Shown here piece after piece: positions 24,853-36,580 of a stretch of 64,000 nucleotides of DNA. The stretch covers positions 1 through 64,000 of the forward strand of contig CAWJKP010000009.1 of NCBI GenBank assembly GCA_963843465.1. Reading direction: 5' to 3'. Source of the DNA: CAWJKP01 sp963843465 (GTDB taxonomy: Bacteria; Planctomycetota; Planctomycetia; Pirellulales; Thermoguttaceae). The translations under genes were made by a program, and so were the position numbers. The notes beneath the pieces were generated by a model, which was not told the DNA's origin, made no database searches, and worked only from the letters and a program-made list of their open reading frames with translations. Position 1 is the stretch's first letter. Every line of letters begins with the position of its first letter.

Positions 24853-26668
24853 ATGGCGCAATTCGATCTGGAAAACCAGGCCCTGGTCGGGGCGGGTGGA
24901 TCGTCTGGCGGTCCGTGCCGATGATGAGATCACGCGCAAGCTGGCAATGCTCATCGAGGGCGAGTGCGAAGGGCTGGGACCGCCTCGAGGCCGCGCGGAA
25001 GTTCGGCTTCAGCAAGCAACGCTACTTTCAGTTGCGGGCGGCTTTCACCGAGCAGGGCGCGCAGGCCCTGCAAAGCCACAAGCGCGGGCCGAAGACCCAT
25101 TACCGACGCACGGCGGAAGTGGTCCGCCAGGTGATTCGGCATCGCTTCCTCGACCCCGAAGCCACGCCGGAGGTGATTGCCCAGAAGCTCTGCCAGAGCG
25201 GCTGGGAGATCAGCATTCGCAGCGTGCAACGGGTCATCGAAGAGTACGGCCTTCAAAAAAAAACTCTATCAGTATCGACCGATCGCTGATTGGAAGATCG
25301 AGACCCAGCGGACCAAGAAACGCACCCGCGCCGAGCCCTGCGATCCGCTCAGCCTGGAACGCGGCGTGCGGCAACTCTTGGCCGACAAGGTCTCCGGCAA
25401 CCTGGTGGGCCTGTGGCTGTTGATTCCCGAGCACCTGCGGCTGGGCACATGGGACTTGCTCTGCGGTTGGAGCGGTCAGGCGGCCGAGCGCGTCGAGCCG
25501 CGTCTGGCGCTGCAAATGATCCACGAGTCGGCACTGTGTTCCACGGGGCTGCGGCAGCAACGCTCGCTCAGCCAGCGCGGCTTCGAGTTGGCCAACGGAC
25601 TTCCCTTCGTCGCCAGCGACGTGGCCATTCACTCCCTGCTGGCCGAGCACACCGTGGCGGAGGCCCAACGCTTGCAAGTCGCCCTGGGACGCATCCGCCG
25701 GGCCTCGGGCGATTACGCCGGAAAACTGCTGGCCATCGACCCGCATCGCACGCCCAGCTACAGCAAGCGGCAAATGCGCCGCTTCCGCGAGGACCAGCGG
25801 TCCAAGCCGTACAAAGTGGCGCAGACCTTTTTCGTCCTGGATCGCCGACACCCATCAACCGGTCTGCTTCACCACGGCCACTTCGTCACGAACCGCAACG
25901 ACCGCGGCGATCGAACTGTTGGAACTGGCGGCGGAAATCCTTGCTCCGCAGCCCGAAGCAAATTCTGGTGCTCGCCGACATGGAGCATTACACGACGGAA
26001 CTGTTCAATCACGTCCAGCGCAATACGCCCTTCGATCTCCTGGTGCCGATGAAGAACGATCGCTCGCTACGGAAGCAACTGCTTGCCCTTGCTCCCGAAC
26101 AGTTCACACGCCGTTGGGCCGGATTCGCCACGACGAAGCAACCCTACCAGATGTCGCGGAGCGACGGAAGAGCCCTACTTCCAGTTCGCCCAGCGGACCG
26201 GAGAGACGACCCGCGAGTATCGCTTCGGGGCCTTTCTTTCCACGACCGATCGGGATGAAGTCGAGACCTTGACGCTGGATTATCCCAAGCGTTGGCACGT
26301 CGAGGAGTTCTTCAACGCGCATCAAGCCTTGGGCTGGAACCGCGCGGGAACATTGAACCTCAACATCCGTTACGGACAGATGACGACGGCATTGATCGCT
26401 CAGGCGGTGCTCCACCAGTTGCGCCGTCGCCTGGGCGAACCTTACTCCGGCTGGGATGCCGGTCACGTGGCCAAGTCGCTCCTCGGCGGGCTTGGAAGGC
26501 GACCTGCGGGTCTGCGACGACACGATCGTGGTCACCTACTACAATGCCCCCGACGCCGGGCAACTCCGGCAGCACTACGAGGGTCTTCCCGACCGCCTGC
26601 AAAGCGAGCACATCGACCCGCATGTCCCGTGGCTGTACGGCTTTAAGCTCGACTTCCGCTTCCGCTGA
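24853..26668 (+). pseudogene. DDE transposase of an IS4/IS1634-like element, multiply frameshifted
   Basis: An N-terminal helix-turn-helix part (AARKFGFSKQRYFQLRAAF; SIRSVQRVIEEYGLQ) leads into a DDE-type catalytic core: LLAIDPHRTPSYSK, QILVLADMEHYTTEL and YPKRWHVEEFFNAHQ, presumed D, D and E. It ends WLYGFKLDFRFR. Reading it needs frame changes near 24,900, 25,263, 25,845, 25,960, 26,165 and 26,490. The change at 25,255-25,263 falls in a run of nine A residues, a possible slippage site; the others look like decay or sequence error. Family placement (IS4/IS1634/IS1380 group) is tentative. Confidence 0.7.
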
Positions 26669-27560
26669 GACCGCCGGCGATCGTGTAACGTCAAAGAATT
26701 GCCAGCGGCGAGGATGGGCATGAACGAATGCGCCATGAACTGGGCGATGAGGGAGTTACGGAGATTGGAAGCAATCGCACGCATTGAGTCGCTCGACTGT
26801 CACCTTCTCTCGCTCGCTTGAAGTCGTCGGGATTCATCCGTTGTGACAGAACAGGAGTTCGAGAGGCGGTCGCATCAATGGGGAGACGACTCTCGGCGAG
26901 CGCTGCTGCGCGAGACAGGTCGTGAACCTTCGCAAGCTCTACGTGCTAGAGATCGAGATCGAACGGCAGACGCGACCACTGGTCGCATCCCAGCGATCGA
27001 AGGCAGCGCAGCGAATGGCGGTGCCTATGGTGAGTCGTGACGAACGAGACGGCACTGGGCTCCCACTCGGATCGGGGCGCCGCACAGACGCACCGGTGAT
27101 GGAGTACCATGCCCCGATGCCGCCGCGGGGTGGTACGAGTGCGGATAGGAGGCGCAAAGGCGCACGGAGCGGCAGCCGACGCGGCGGCACGCGCCGAGGT
27201 CAACCACCCGCAAAATCGCGCATGCAGGGGCGCGGTCCAAGCACTGCTTCATCTGTTCAAGAGTCCGCAGACTCAGGTTGGTCGTTTTTCGGGAAGCAGA
27301 AACTTGACGCACGCGCGTCAATTCAAATTGTCATTGCTACTCTACGCTATAAGGGTCACCCTTGCAAATGGGGGTACGAAAGTGGCTATGTTGCTATGGC
27401 CTGTAACCGGGCGGCCACCGCGCGAACGGGCGGAAGCCCGGACACTTTGACAGTTTACCGACTCCGAAGGGAATGGGCAAGGGAAGCGGATCTCATCACA
27501 TCCTGTCTGGCCCTGGGTTACGAGGGCGCAATCTAGGCGGCTGGCAAAAGGACTTCATGT
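26669..27560. other. No supported gene
   Basis: ORFs on both strands here are Arg/Gly/Pro-rich and without recognisable motifs, typical of chance frames in GC-rich DNA. No tRNA, clear terminator or right-hand IS inverted repeat is seen. It probably holds the right end of the insertion sequence and the promoter-free tail of the minus-strand island. Confidence 0.5.
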
Positions 27561-28448
27561 TCACCCTCCGCCAAACCCGCTCGGCAACTTCTCCACCGCC
27601 TCCCGATGGACAACACTTCCCCGCCTGGGCACCACCCGGGGCGTCACCCGCCCGTGCCCGGTCCAAACGAGAGTCATGTGCGGCCTTCTGTAGTGCGGGA
27701 TGACTTCGATGTGTTTCCCCACATCCCAGCCGACCTTGCCACGCCGCTGAGCCTTGTCCACGAACTTCTGGTCGCCGGTGGCCTCGTACTTGGCCCGGTC
27801 GTCGGCCAGGACATCGGGAGAAATGATCTCGGGGTCGTTTTCCAACAGGCAAAGGGAGCAGCACAGCCGCACGCAGTCCATGACCAGGGAATCCGGGACT
27901 TGGATGCCCAGGTCGGCAAACACGTTCCTTCCAAGACTGGCTACCGATTGTTGGACGGTCAAGCCGGGCTTGCGAGGAAAGTTACGGTAGCTGTAGACCG
28001 GCACCCCGATTTCGTCCACCAATTCGCCCACGTCGATCAGCACAGAAATACCTTCGCCTTGGTTCATGTCCCCCACCATAATACAACGGACCGAAACCTC
28101 ATCCCCCTTCCAATCGAACTTGAGCGGGTTCTTCGCCGAGTCTTTGGGAAAACGGACGCAGAGGGCCGGCAATGGGAGCCGGATCAGTTCGGAATCAAGG
28201 TCCAGGTCCAGCCGGGTGAGCATCGGGATGATCGACGGCCACAGGTTGTAGTAGGGCCGCCGGGCCTTTTCCCAGTCCCGTTCGTTGATGAGTTGGGCGA
28301 AGAATTGAGCGGAACGCACCTTGACCGCATCGTCCATCGCCCGCTTGTAGAACTGGTCGATGTCCTGGGCGAAGCGATCCCCTGGCGAGACCCGCCGAGT
28401 CCAGTCACGCATCGTGGTGTAGGTGTGGAAGTCCATGAAGACAGCCAC
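27561..28448 (-). CDS. Hypothetical protein
   Basis: 295 aa, intact. Helical N-terminal part (MRDWTRRVSPGDRFAQDIDQFYKRAM), a middle region that reads globular (GISVLIDVGELVDEIGVPVY), and a conserved-looking C-terminus (HYRRPHMTLVWTGHGR) of a kind seen in plasmid and phage hypotheticals. It is the last gene of the minus-strand island. No function assigned. Confidence 0.65.
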   Translation of the reverse strand: MAVFMDFHTYTTMRDWTRRVSPGDRFAQDIDQFYKRAMDDAVKVRSAQFFAQLINERDWEKARRPYYNLWPSIIPMLTRLDLDLDSELIRLPLPALCVRFPKDSAKNPLKFDWKGDEVSVRCIMVGDMNQGEGISVLIDVGELVDEIGVPVYSYRNFPRKPGLTVQQSVASLGRNVFADLGIQVPDSLVMDCVRLCCSLCLLENDPEIISPDVLADDRAKYEATGDQKFVDKAQRRGKVGWDVGKHIEVIPHYRRPHMTLVWTGHGRVTPRVVPRRGSVVHREAVEKLPSGFGGG

Positions 28449-28494
28449 CTATTTCTTCACCAAGCTCTCCAAACAAACGCTATTGATGGCCCAG

Positions 28495-28791
28495 TTACGC
28501 TTCCTTTCCCTTATCCGGCTGAAAATCGCCCACCACATGGCCCCGGACGACGGTAAACGTCAGCGTGCGGTCCTCAAGATGCACCCACGGTAGCAGGGCC
28601 TCGTCGATATGTTGCAGGAAGTCGGGAACTTCGGCATCCTCGATGCCGGCGTGCTCAAACAGGAACACGGTCCCCGCCACATGCCCATCGGCCAAGTAGT
28701 GGAGGTCGATGGCCGCCGAATCCTGGCCTTCCTTCTTCTGGACCAGGAAGCGTTCCGAGGTCATTGTCCGAAACGTGCGAATCAGTTTCAT
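28495..28791 (-). CDS. Small hypothetical protein
   Basis: 98 aa, start at 28,791 chosen because its ATGA overlaps the stop of the DUF4236 gene. Beta-rich (MKLIRTFRTMTSERFLVQKK, DRTLTFTVVRGHVVGDF). The open frame continues upstream to 29,043 but lacks homology there. Function unknown. Confidence 0.55.
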   Translation of the reverse strand: MKLIRTFRTMTSERFLVQKKEGQDSAAIDLHYLADGHVAGTVFLFEHAGIEDAEVPDFLQHIDEALLPWVHLEDRTLTFTVVRGHVVGDFQPDKGKEA

Positions 28792-29048
28792 GGCCAGACC
28801 TTCAAGAGGATGATGGTGGTGATGGAAACGATGCCCGAAAGCAAGGCAAGGATCACGAGGCAGCCCTGCTTTGACGAGGAGTAGTACCGCATTCCCGTTC
28901 CAGGGATGCTGAGCGATTTGTAGCGGCGACCACGGGAGTTCACTCCCGTGCGGAAGCCACCGCCGCCCAAGGAGTAGCCGATCCCCGACTTGCTCAGATT
29001 GACGCGGAAGGGACCAAGATTGACGCTCTTGCGATAAGACCAACCCAT
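28788..29048 (-). CDS. DUF4236 family protein
   Basis: 86 aa. KSVNLGPFRVNLSKSGIGYS and SIPGTGMRYYSSS are the signature blocks of DUF4236, followed by a C-terminal transmembrane helix (VILALLSGIVSITTIILLK). Small domain of unknown role often found with defence or mobile genes. Confidence 0.8.
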   Translation of the reverse strand: MGWSYRKSVNLGPFRVNLSKSGIGYSLGGGGFRTGVNSRGRRYKSLSIPGTGMRYYSSSKQGCLVILALLSGIVSITTIILLKVWP

Positions 29049-29091
29049 AGGAGTGCTCCGGGCAGTTTAGATCATCACCCCCAACATGGTT

Positions 29092-31886
29092 TCACCCCGT
29101 CTGAATATCCGCTTGAATGCCTCGCTGGGCAAGGGATTCCTTGATACCCAATTCAATCGTGTTCTCACGGATCGCCGCCTCGCCCTTGGCGACGACGATC
29201 ACATCGCAACGGACCTCAGCCCCTTCCTGGGCCAAGGGGTCGATGACCTCGTTGTATATGTCGTTCCAATTCTCCCAGGGAAGGTTCTTCATCTCGATGC
29301 GGACCTTGTTCAGCCGGCGCTCGCCCTCGACGATCTGCACGCCACCCCCGCCGCCCGGTGCCCAGGGCTCCTCGCCATCTCCGGGAGTCGGAACGCTGCC
29401 GTCACCAACGACACCAGTGCTGCCGCCTCCGGTTGTCGGAACCGTCGCCGGCTCCGGCTTCGGCATGAGCGCCTCGGCCACCTTCGGCCGCAGCAGCCAT
29501 GCCGACTCGATGATCTGGCAATCCGTGGCGGTGACGGACTTGTCCTTATAGTAGATGGTATCGAACTGCCTCTTCTCGCCGTCGCCGAGAGCGTAGCCGA
29601 ACAGCCCTCGGTGGACGCCCTGTGCCAGACAGGCTGGCAGCACGTCCGGCCCCAGCAGCCGGGGCAAGTGCGTCAGTTGGGTGAAGTAGTCGGCCAGCGT
29701 TCGCACGTTGACCATTTCTTGGTCCTCGGGCCAGAGCGCGAATCGTTCGCCGATAAGTATCTTCGGGTCAAGCCCCTTGAGAATCTGTTCGTCGATCAAC
29801 TTCTCCAAGACCTTGCTGCTCAACGTGCTTGGACCGCTGAACTTGGAAATGCCCATGTCGAATACCCGCAGGGTCTTCTTCTCTGCGGGCACCAGGACAA
29901 TCCGGTAGGCCGTCGTCAGGGCCGCCGGAAGGCGGGCCTCGGCCTCTTTCAGGCGCTGGGCCAGGTCTTTGAGTTGCTCCTCCGACAACTGCTTCTTCGT
30001 CGCCTTGTCTTCGTCCACGTTTCGTAGGGCCATCAGCGTCCGGGCAGCGTCGGTGACTTCCGAAGCCCGCTGCTGGTCGGGGGCTAGGAAAACAAGCACA
30101 TTGGCGTGCTTGCGGAACCCCTTGCCGTGTTGCTTCAGGATGCCCGTGACGAAATCCTCGGTCGCCTTGGGCATTTCATCTTCAGAGGCAACCTGGTGCA
30201 GGTCCAGCACAACCAGACTCAGCCGTGGCTCGTCAGCTACGTCGCGGTCTTCCTCGGGATAGCGGTAGACGCGAAAAGCGGCGTCGCCGATCAAATCGTT
30301 GAGCGTCTTCTTGGCAAACTCCTTGACCTTATCCGGCTCGGAACGGACCATTTCCTCCCGGTCCACCAGGATGCGGTTGAGGTTGGGCCGCGAGTCGAAC
30401 CGGTAGAGCCCGCTGTCTTGGTAGAGGAACCAGAGCCGCTTCGTCATGCGGTCCAGCGAGTCGGAGACGAACGGCGGGGCCATCTCGGGGTTGAGTACGG
30501 CCAATCGCAACTGCGGCAGCGTGGCCCCGCGCTGCTGTCCGCCGCTGAATGAGTACATGAAGATCGACCGGGCGAGCTTTTCCGACACGCTCTCCTTGGC
30601 ATACTCACTGCCAAGCTGCCGGTCGATCTCAGGAGCCTTGGCGTGGGTGCCGGAGATGTCGCTCTCGATGACGCCGTGAAAAACGCTGCCGTAGCCCGTG
30701 TGTTTGACCAACTCGCCGCGCACGGCCGGCGCACCGAGGTTCACGGACCCGCTCTGGATCAGCGGATCGTTGTCCTTCCCTTGATAGAGGTTGCTGATAA
30801 CATCGGCGAGCAGCCGAAGCACGCCGCGGGTCCGCTGGAACTCGGGAATCGACCCCCAACGCTCGTAGAGCACGGAGATCAACTCGGGGTGGAACGGGTA
30901 GGCCCGGATCATCTCGTCCCGATACGAAGGCTCGCGGCAGCCCGAGGGCACGTCCTCGCCAAGCTGCCGGTAGACCTGCCAGTACGCCTCGGCCGCGGCG
31001 CGATGGTCGGCCGGGTCGCCGAGGTTCTCGAAGAGGCGGCGGCGAATGACCTCGTAAATCTCAGCGCCCACGACGGTCTGCCGGACCTTCTCCACCCGGC
31101 CCAGCGCCTTTTCCAGCGACGTGTAGGCCCGCTCGCCGCCCTCGTCCATGTACTCGGCAAGCTGGCTGGTAAGCGTGGCGATCATGCAGGCCGTGGGGCA
31201 ATTGGCCACGGCGATCCCCAATTCGTGCAGGAACGTGAGGGTGTTGCCGCGCAGGGTGCTCTCCCCGACCTTGACCCCACCGGCCTTGAGCAGGTAGGCC
31301 AGGACTTCATCCAGCAGGATCAGGCACGGGCCGGCCTCGGCAGCACTTCGCCCAGGAGATTGGTGCCCGGCGAGACTTTCTGCTCGTCGCACTTGGCCAG
31401 CTTGGCGTAGAGCCGCTCGCCGCCAAGCTGCCAAGCCAGGTCGCCCCAGAAGGTTCGGTCGGCAGTCGCGTTGAGCGCGGTCCCGACCAGGCAGGCCACC
31501 CGGGCGGTGGGAATCTGCTTGAGGCCGGCGGCAGCGAGCAAAGCTTGGATTTCCGGCAGCTTGGCGACCGGGTTCGGGCTGGTCAGCAGGTGGTAGAGGG
31601 TCAACAGGGTATGCGTCTTGCCCCCGCCGAAAGCCGTTTGAAGCTGGATGACCGCCTCGGTCTTGCCCGAGCCGGCCAACCGCTGCATCACGTCGATCAC
31701 CAGTTGGGTCAGCCCTTCCGTCAGGTAGGTCTTGGAGAAGAAGGTGCAGGCATCGCGGTAATCGACGGCCCCGCGCCCGGCCAGGACTTCGCCCAGGTCG
31801 GCGGCGAAGACCGAAGTGTCGAACTTCCCCTGGCGGATGTCAGCGTGCGGGGTGGCGACTTGACGCCAGGGTTTCAGAATGCTCAT
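29092..31886 (-). CDS. DUF499 P-loop ATPase of an anti-phage island, one frameshift
   Basis: About 930 aa in two frames joined near 31,330. The N-terminal part reads KPWRQVATPHADIRQGKFD, then Walker A TAFGGGKTHTLL; after the frame change comes Walker B ILLDEVLAYL. This is the DUF499 AAA-type ATPase that accompanies DUF1156 methylases in predicted anti-phage loci. It has a C-terminal Gly/Pro linker (TTGGGSTG, APGGGGGV) followed by a beta-rich tail (RIEMKNLPWENWNDIYNEVI). Probably the motor or regulator of the system encoded by the neighbouring methylase and helicase. It overlaps the upstream PUA-like gene by ATGA. Confidence 0.85.
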
Positions 31887-32341
31887 GCTCGATTTCCTTT
31901 CAACCACTTGATTGCCATATCCGGCCCCGCGGCCACGCGCAGGAGGCGGATGGTTGATTCGTCCAGTTTTCGCGGTCCCTGCAGGTACCGCCCAATGGAT
32001 ACACCCTTGCTCCCTCTTGCCGGCCGAAGGATGTGGTCCACCGGAACCGGCTCATTCAGTGTAATGGATTCCCCCTCGTCTGGCACGACCCGGTATCGGT
32101 AGCGATCCTTGGGGTAGGTCGGATCGTCGCCCGGATTCCCGAGGGCCTCCGCCACCTGCCATACCGCCACCAGGAATCCCGCCTGTTCGGCCTCCTGCTG
32201 AAGGGCCTTGCCCGACGTGACCATCCACATGCGGTCCCCAGGCAGCAGTTTGCCGAGAAGCTGGGCGTTCGAGTGCCAGCCGGCATACTGCCCGGCAGCA
32301 TTCTTGCGGTAGTCTCGCCAGTAGATCAACACGTCGGTCAT
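31883..32341 (-). CDS. PUA/EVE-like domain protein
   Basis: 152 aa. The start at 32,341 overlaps the previous stop. LIYWRDYRKN...GWHSNAQLLGKLLPGDRMWMVTSG resembles the EVE/PUA fold that reads modified bases and is often fused to or linked with defence nucleases. Its place between a Schlafen-like protein and the DUF499 ATPase fits a sensor of modified DNA. Family call is by pattern only. Confidence 0.5.
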   Translation of the reverse strand: MTDVLIYWRDYRKNAAGQYAGWHSNAQLLGKLLPGDRMWMVTSGKALQQEAEQAGFLVAVWQVAEALGNPGDDPTYPKDRYRYRVVPDEGESITLNEPVPVDHILRPARGSKGVSIGRYLQGPRKLDESTIRLLRVAAGPDMAIKWLKGNRA

Positions 32342-33525
32342 CGCGTCTCGGTACTCCCGTTCGGCAATGATGCTACAATCTTGTTGAGATAAGTACATCC
32401 TTGCTTGACCCTATTGCAGATCGCTTGCACTGACGCACCGCCGTCCATGTAGACCTGCATTGTCTCGACCAAATGCAAATCACGTCCAACATCCCGCAAT
32501 TCCTTGCTCAATCCGTCTCGTAGTGAATCCACGTTGTAGTAACTCGCCTGTAACAATATGTAGCCAATCTCACCTGCTTCTGCCTGGACTTCCTCAAATC
32601 GCCCATCTTGCAGCATCTCAACTGCCCGCTCCAGTAGCCCGGAAAGCCTCCTGGATTGCAAAATGATGGTCTCTTTCGCATGATCCAGTGAGGCTGGCAA
32701 ACCGGCACGGGGTCTATTATCTCTTCTCTAGCCTTTTGCGCCTTCGCCATTGCCTCCTGGATGAGTGCGGCCAGTTCCGGGACACAACCGCTGTGGAGTC
32801 GGAACTTTGCAACCGTGTCGAGCGATTGAGCGAGATCATCAAGCTGTGCCGAGATTCCATGTTCAATTGCGATGTCCCTAATCGCAATCGCTCTCAGTTC
32901 AGTGGCAGTCTGTGGAACTGCGCTCGCCACATATCGAGCCAGGGATTCACCATCCCGCTCGATCAGTGGCCTCTTCGCCAGAAATCAGGACACCGACCAG
33001 CAAGGATGCCAGGCGGGATACAAACATCCCATACGGATTCTCCTCCGTTTCCGCGCCTCATTGACGGCAAGCCATTGGCGAACCAAGTCGATTATTTCAT
33101 GCGGTTCAGCGGGGCGAGACTCGGTGATGTGCCTTACGTATGGAATGTTGTTGCTGTAGTAGAGTGGCTGATTGCCTTTCGCCACAAGCAGGACAGGAAC
33201 GACTTGTCCGTTCTCAAGGGCAAACTTAGCGGTCGGCGTGATGGATGGCTTCACAGTGCCACGGCAGATCCCCTCGATTCGGCGAAGCAACCCATCGCGG
33301 CCGTCTGCTGAACCAGCTTCGCTTAGTCCGACCGGATCGCCTGCATTCGAGACACCAATGAGGATGGTGCCCGCGTTTGATGTGGCAAATGCCGCAATCT
33401 CCTTTGCCAGATCACGGACTTGCAGCGGGAAGGACTCCATATACTCCAAGTTCTGGTTCTCGCCGCACCCGTAGCTCGGGCAAATCCCTTGACAACTGTT
33501 CGTCTGCCCAGTCCGGCACTGACAT
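32338..33525 (-). CDS. Schlafen AlbA_2 domain protein, frameshifted
   Basis: N-terminal ENQNLEYMESFPLQVRDLAKE and IAAFATSNAGTILIGVSN form the AlbA_2/AAA_4 (Schlafen-like) nucleic-acid domain. The gene then changes frame near 33,460, 33,000 and 32,700 and ends in a helical region (LLERAVEMLQDGRFEEVQAEAGE...). About 390 aa if joined. The start at 33,525 (MSVPDWADEQLSRD) is taken because it precedes the domain by the usual distance. Second AlbA protein of the island; this one lacks the HATPase part. Confidence 0.6.
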
Positions 33526-33541
33526 AATAGTCCCTCGCAAT

Positions 33542-36462
33542 TCAGAACAACCGGCCTTGCTCGGTGGCCTGTTCAAGCTTCTCTTTCTGGTTCAAGAGGC
33601 CCTGCATGAGTTGCTTTTCCTTGTCGCCGTCCGGGAGGATGTCGCTCATGGCCTGGGCGACGACCCACAGGGCCGAATTATTGCCCTGGCCACTGCGGGC
33701 GAGGAATTGGCCCATGCCGTCCGTGTCGTTCTTTTCGCGGAAGACGCAAAGCCGATGTAACACGTCGATCAGGCTACCGGGGGTGCCGTCCGATCCCGAA
33801 TCGCCCAGGTCTTTGATCTTCATACGTTTGGCAATTGGCAACGCCTGGACGTTCTCGCCCGACTTCTCCAAAATGCCTGTGCGATCCCACATCGTCTCGG
33901 TTGCCATCCCGAGGGCTTGTGCCAACTTGAAGGATTCGTCGGCAGGGGCTACGGCATTTCCATAAGACCATTTCCAGATGACGTAGAATCGGCTCTCTGG
34001 GTCGATGGTGGCCGTCTGCGTCGTTTGCATGATTCGAGACAATGCGTACTCCGTCACCAGGGGACGCACCTCGTCAAGGAACTGATTGACAACGATCTCC
34101 TCGCCCGACAATTTGATAACGCGCTGATAGCTCCGATACGGAAAGTGCCGGCCCAATCGCCGAGATGAAAATTGGCTCCACGGATGCCCTGGGACCAGAA
34201 GAAGTCGAGCCGCTCCTGAGCTACGTTCCTCAAGTTTTTGCGAACGTCATCCCAAAGACCATCGCCAGTATCGTCGCGCCGCTTGCGGCATACAAGGAAG
34301 ATCGAAGAGGCGAGACCGGCTTTGCCAGTCTTGACCATTCCGCCTGTCATTTCCGTATGAAGCGGCCAGGAAGCACTGACTGTCAACCCGGCCCGGAGCA
34401 CGCCTGAACGAGGGTCTCCCACGCCGCCGTTGTCTTATGAGCATAGAGGAGGACAAGAACACCTTGATCGCCCAGACTGCATCTAGCAGCAGTCAGCGCC
34501 TTTCCCATTTCTTGTTTCAAAGTATTCCTTGGTCTTCTTGCTGTTGGAAAGCCTATGAGGCCGGTCCTGGACGATTTCCGGCCCCTTTGGGCATAGCGGC
34601 GTCTTGAAAAGATCGGGCAAACGATCTCCGAGAATTTGTTTCAACCATACGTAAAAAAAATCAGCAAGATGCGAATACGGGACGGAATCGTAATACGGCG
34701 GATCGGTCACGACCGCATCGAAGTCGGAGGACGGTAACTGTTGTGCAAGTCCGCGTTTAACAATGGCCGAGCGATTGGAACAGATCGCCGATGTCTCGAC
34801 GACTTTTGTGATCCAAGCCACTGCCCCCTCGATATTACCGCTTCCACCATTGATCGGATTGGTCTCAGCGAAGTCCCATGTCATCGGCAGTGTGTGTCGG
34901 CCCACACTGCCTTCGACCTTCTCGCCACTGGTATGCCATATACAGGCCGTGCTGGAACGGTCCAGTATTCGGTCGAATACAAGTGCGAGATACTCGGCGA
35001 CTGCGAGTGCGTAGTCAGCGTCGTGGTACTTCGGCAGTTGATACACGACATCACGGACCAGCGATGCCAACACAATCAGAGTGTTCAACTGACGGGGCGT
35101 GAAGAGCTTTCCAAACGTGTCGAGACCGTAGAGCGGAACTGAGAGACGACGAATCTCAGTTGGGGGAATGGCTTCATCGGGAACGGCATTGTACTGCCCC
35201 AACTTGATGCTTTCACGCGATTCCTGTAACGCTCGGCACGCCTCGCCAATCAAGTCTCGATCCGCACTGGTCGGCGACCTGTACTTGCGTCCTCCTTTTG
35301 TTGTCGCAAGTACAACCGCCGTCAGTTCTTCTCCGAGCCGCCCTGCCTTGCCTTCGGACTGAAGATAATCGTTTGTGATGGTCGCTTGCGAGAACACGCA
35401 AACCGCTCGTCCTTGCTTCATCGTCCCGTCGTTCGGGTCGAAATCTATCTCTCCGTTTTGACAAGTCACGAACTCGCAGAGGCCCTGCTCTGAATCGGGG
35501 ACGATCTTGAAGGCGACGTTGCGCCCGGCTTCTTGGTAAGCCAGGTGTGTCGAAGGAGGGGCGTCGAAAACCTTATGCTTGGCGAAGGGGATCGGACGGT
35601 TCTGGCCCACAAGTACGCGATTGGGACACTGCCATCTGAATCGGGAGGATAGAAATGCCCGACCCTCTTGCTCGCAGCCATCAACAACCAGTGCCCCAGT
35701 ACCTCACGTCGGCAGCCAGGGGATTCTCCCGGTACTTGGCCTCTGTGATTTCAACATCGGGAACGATTTCATCATCGTCCGCTGCTTCGCCCGCCTCCTC
35801 ATGCTTATCCAGGAGCGGCTGGTCTTTACCCTTGGCCTTCTTCTCGTCCGGTTGTGCGTCACGAGCCGCTTGATGTAGTCGGGCACTGGGCGGCTATTGG
35901 GTTGGCCGTACTTCTGCGGGTACACCAGCGTGCAGAGTTCGATGAGATGGGCTACCGGGTTCAGGTCGATGGCGTGGGCCTCGCAGCCGAGCCGCAGGGC
36001 TTCCAACGGAATTGTTCCGCCACCAGCGAACGGGTCCAAGACTCTGGGAGCGTCGCCCTCAGACTCCGGGTTTAGGAACTTGTGGGCGGCGGCGATCAGT
36101 TTTCGGGCCGGGTCAATGTACTCCGGCTTGTTCGAGTTCTCCCACCTGACCAGATACTTGATGTACTCCAAGCAGCGGTTTCTGGGCGTGTCCTCGATGG
36201 CCGAACCGTCACCGTTCTTCGGGATGAACTCGTTACGGTCGAGCGTCTCCATTACCAGTTTCCGAAAGCCGTCCGGGCACTCGGGATCATCGGGGTCTGG
36301 GATCAGCGAGGCGAAGACCGCCGCCCGGCAGGCGGCTAGCGGCCGGCGTGCCCACCAGATGTGCAGCGTGGAGATATGCCCGTGCCGGATCGACTTCTCC
36401 CGAGCCGATTGCTCCGAGACTTCCTTCAGCGGCAGGGCAACTTCAATGAGACGCTTGAACAT
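33542..36462 (-). CDS. DUF1156 DNA methylase, frameshifted
   Basis: About 970 aa. FKRLIEVALPLKEVSEQSAREK and GHISTLHIWWARRPLAACRA are the DUF1156 opening. VLDPFAGGGTIPLEA is the SAM motif and VTDPPYYDSVPYSHL the catalytic motif. The C-terminal domain (33,542-34,156) reads well. Frame changes occur near 35,740-35,610 and twice between 34,500 and 34,160. DUF1156 proteins are large adenine methylases of DISARM/BREX-like and DUF499-linked defence systems, marking self DNA. ATG 36,462 is chosen because homology starts there. Confidence 0.85.
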
Positions 36463-36580
36463 CAGTATTTCCGATCTATCGGGGTGCCACCCGAACGGGT
36501 CATTCTGGATAACAATGGTTGTTCTAAGGTATTCAGGATACAAGGGTTGCGGCGTGGCGGCAACTTGTTATCTTCCGGGG

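Noticed and set aside
26922..27536. 204-aa ORF after the transposase
   Set aside because: Composition is typical of chance frames in GC-rich DNA, with no motif, and it is covered by equally long ORFs on the other strand.
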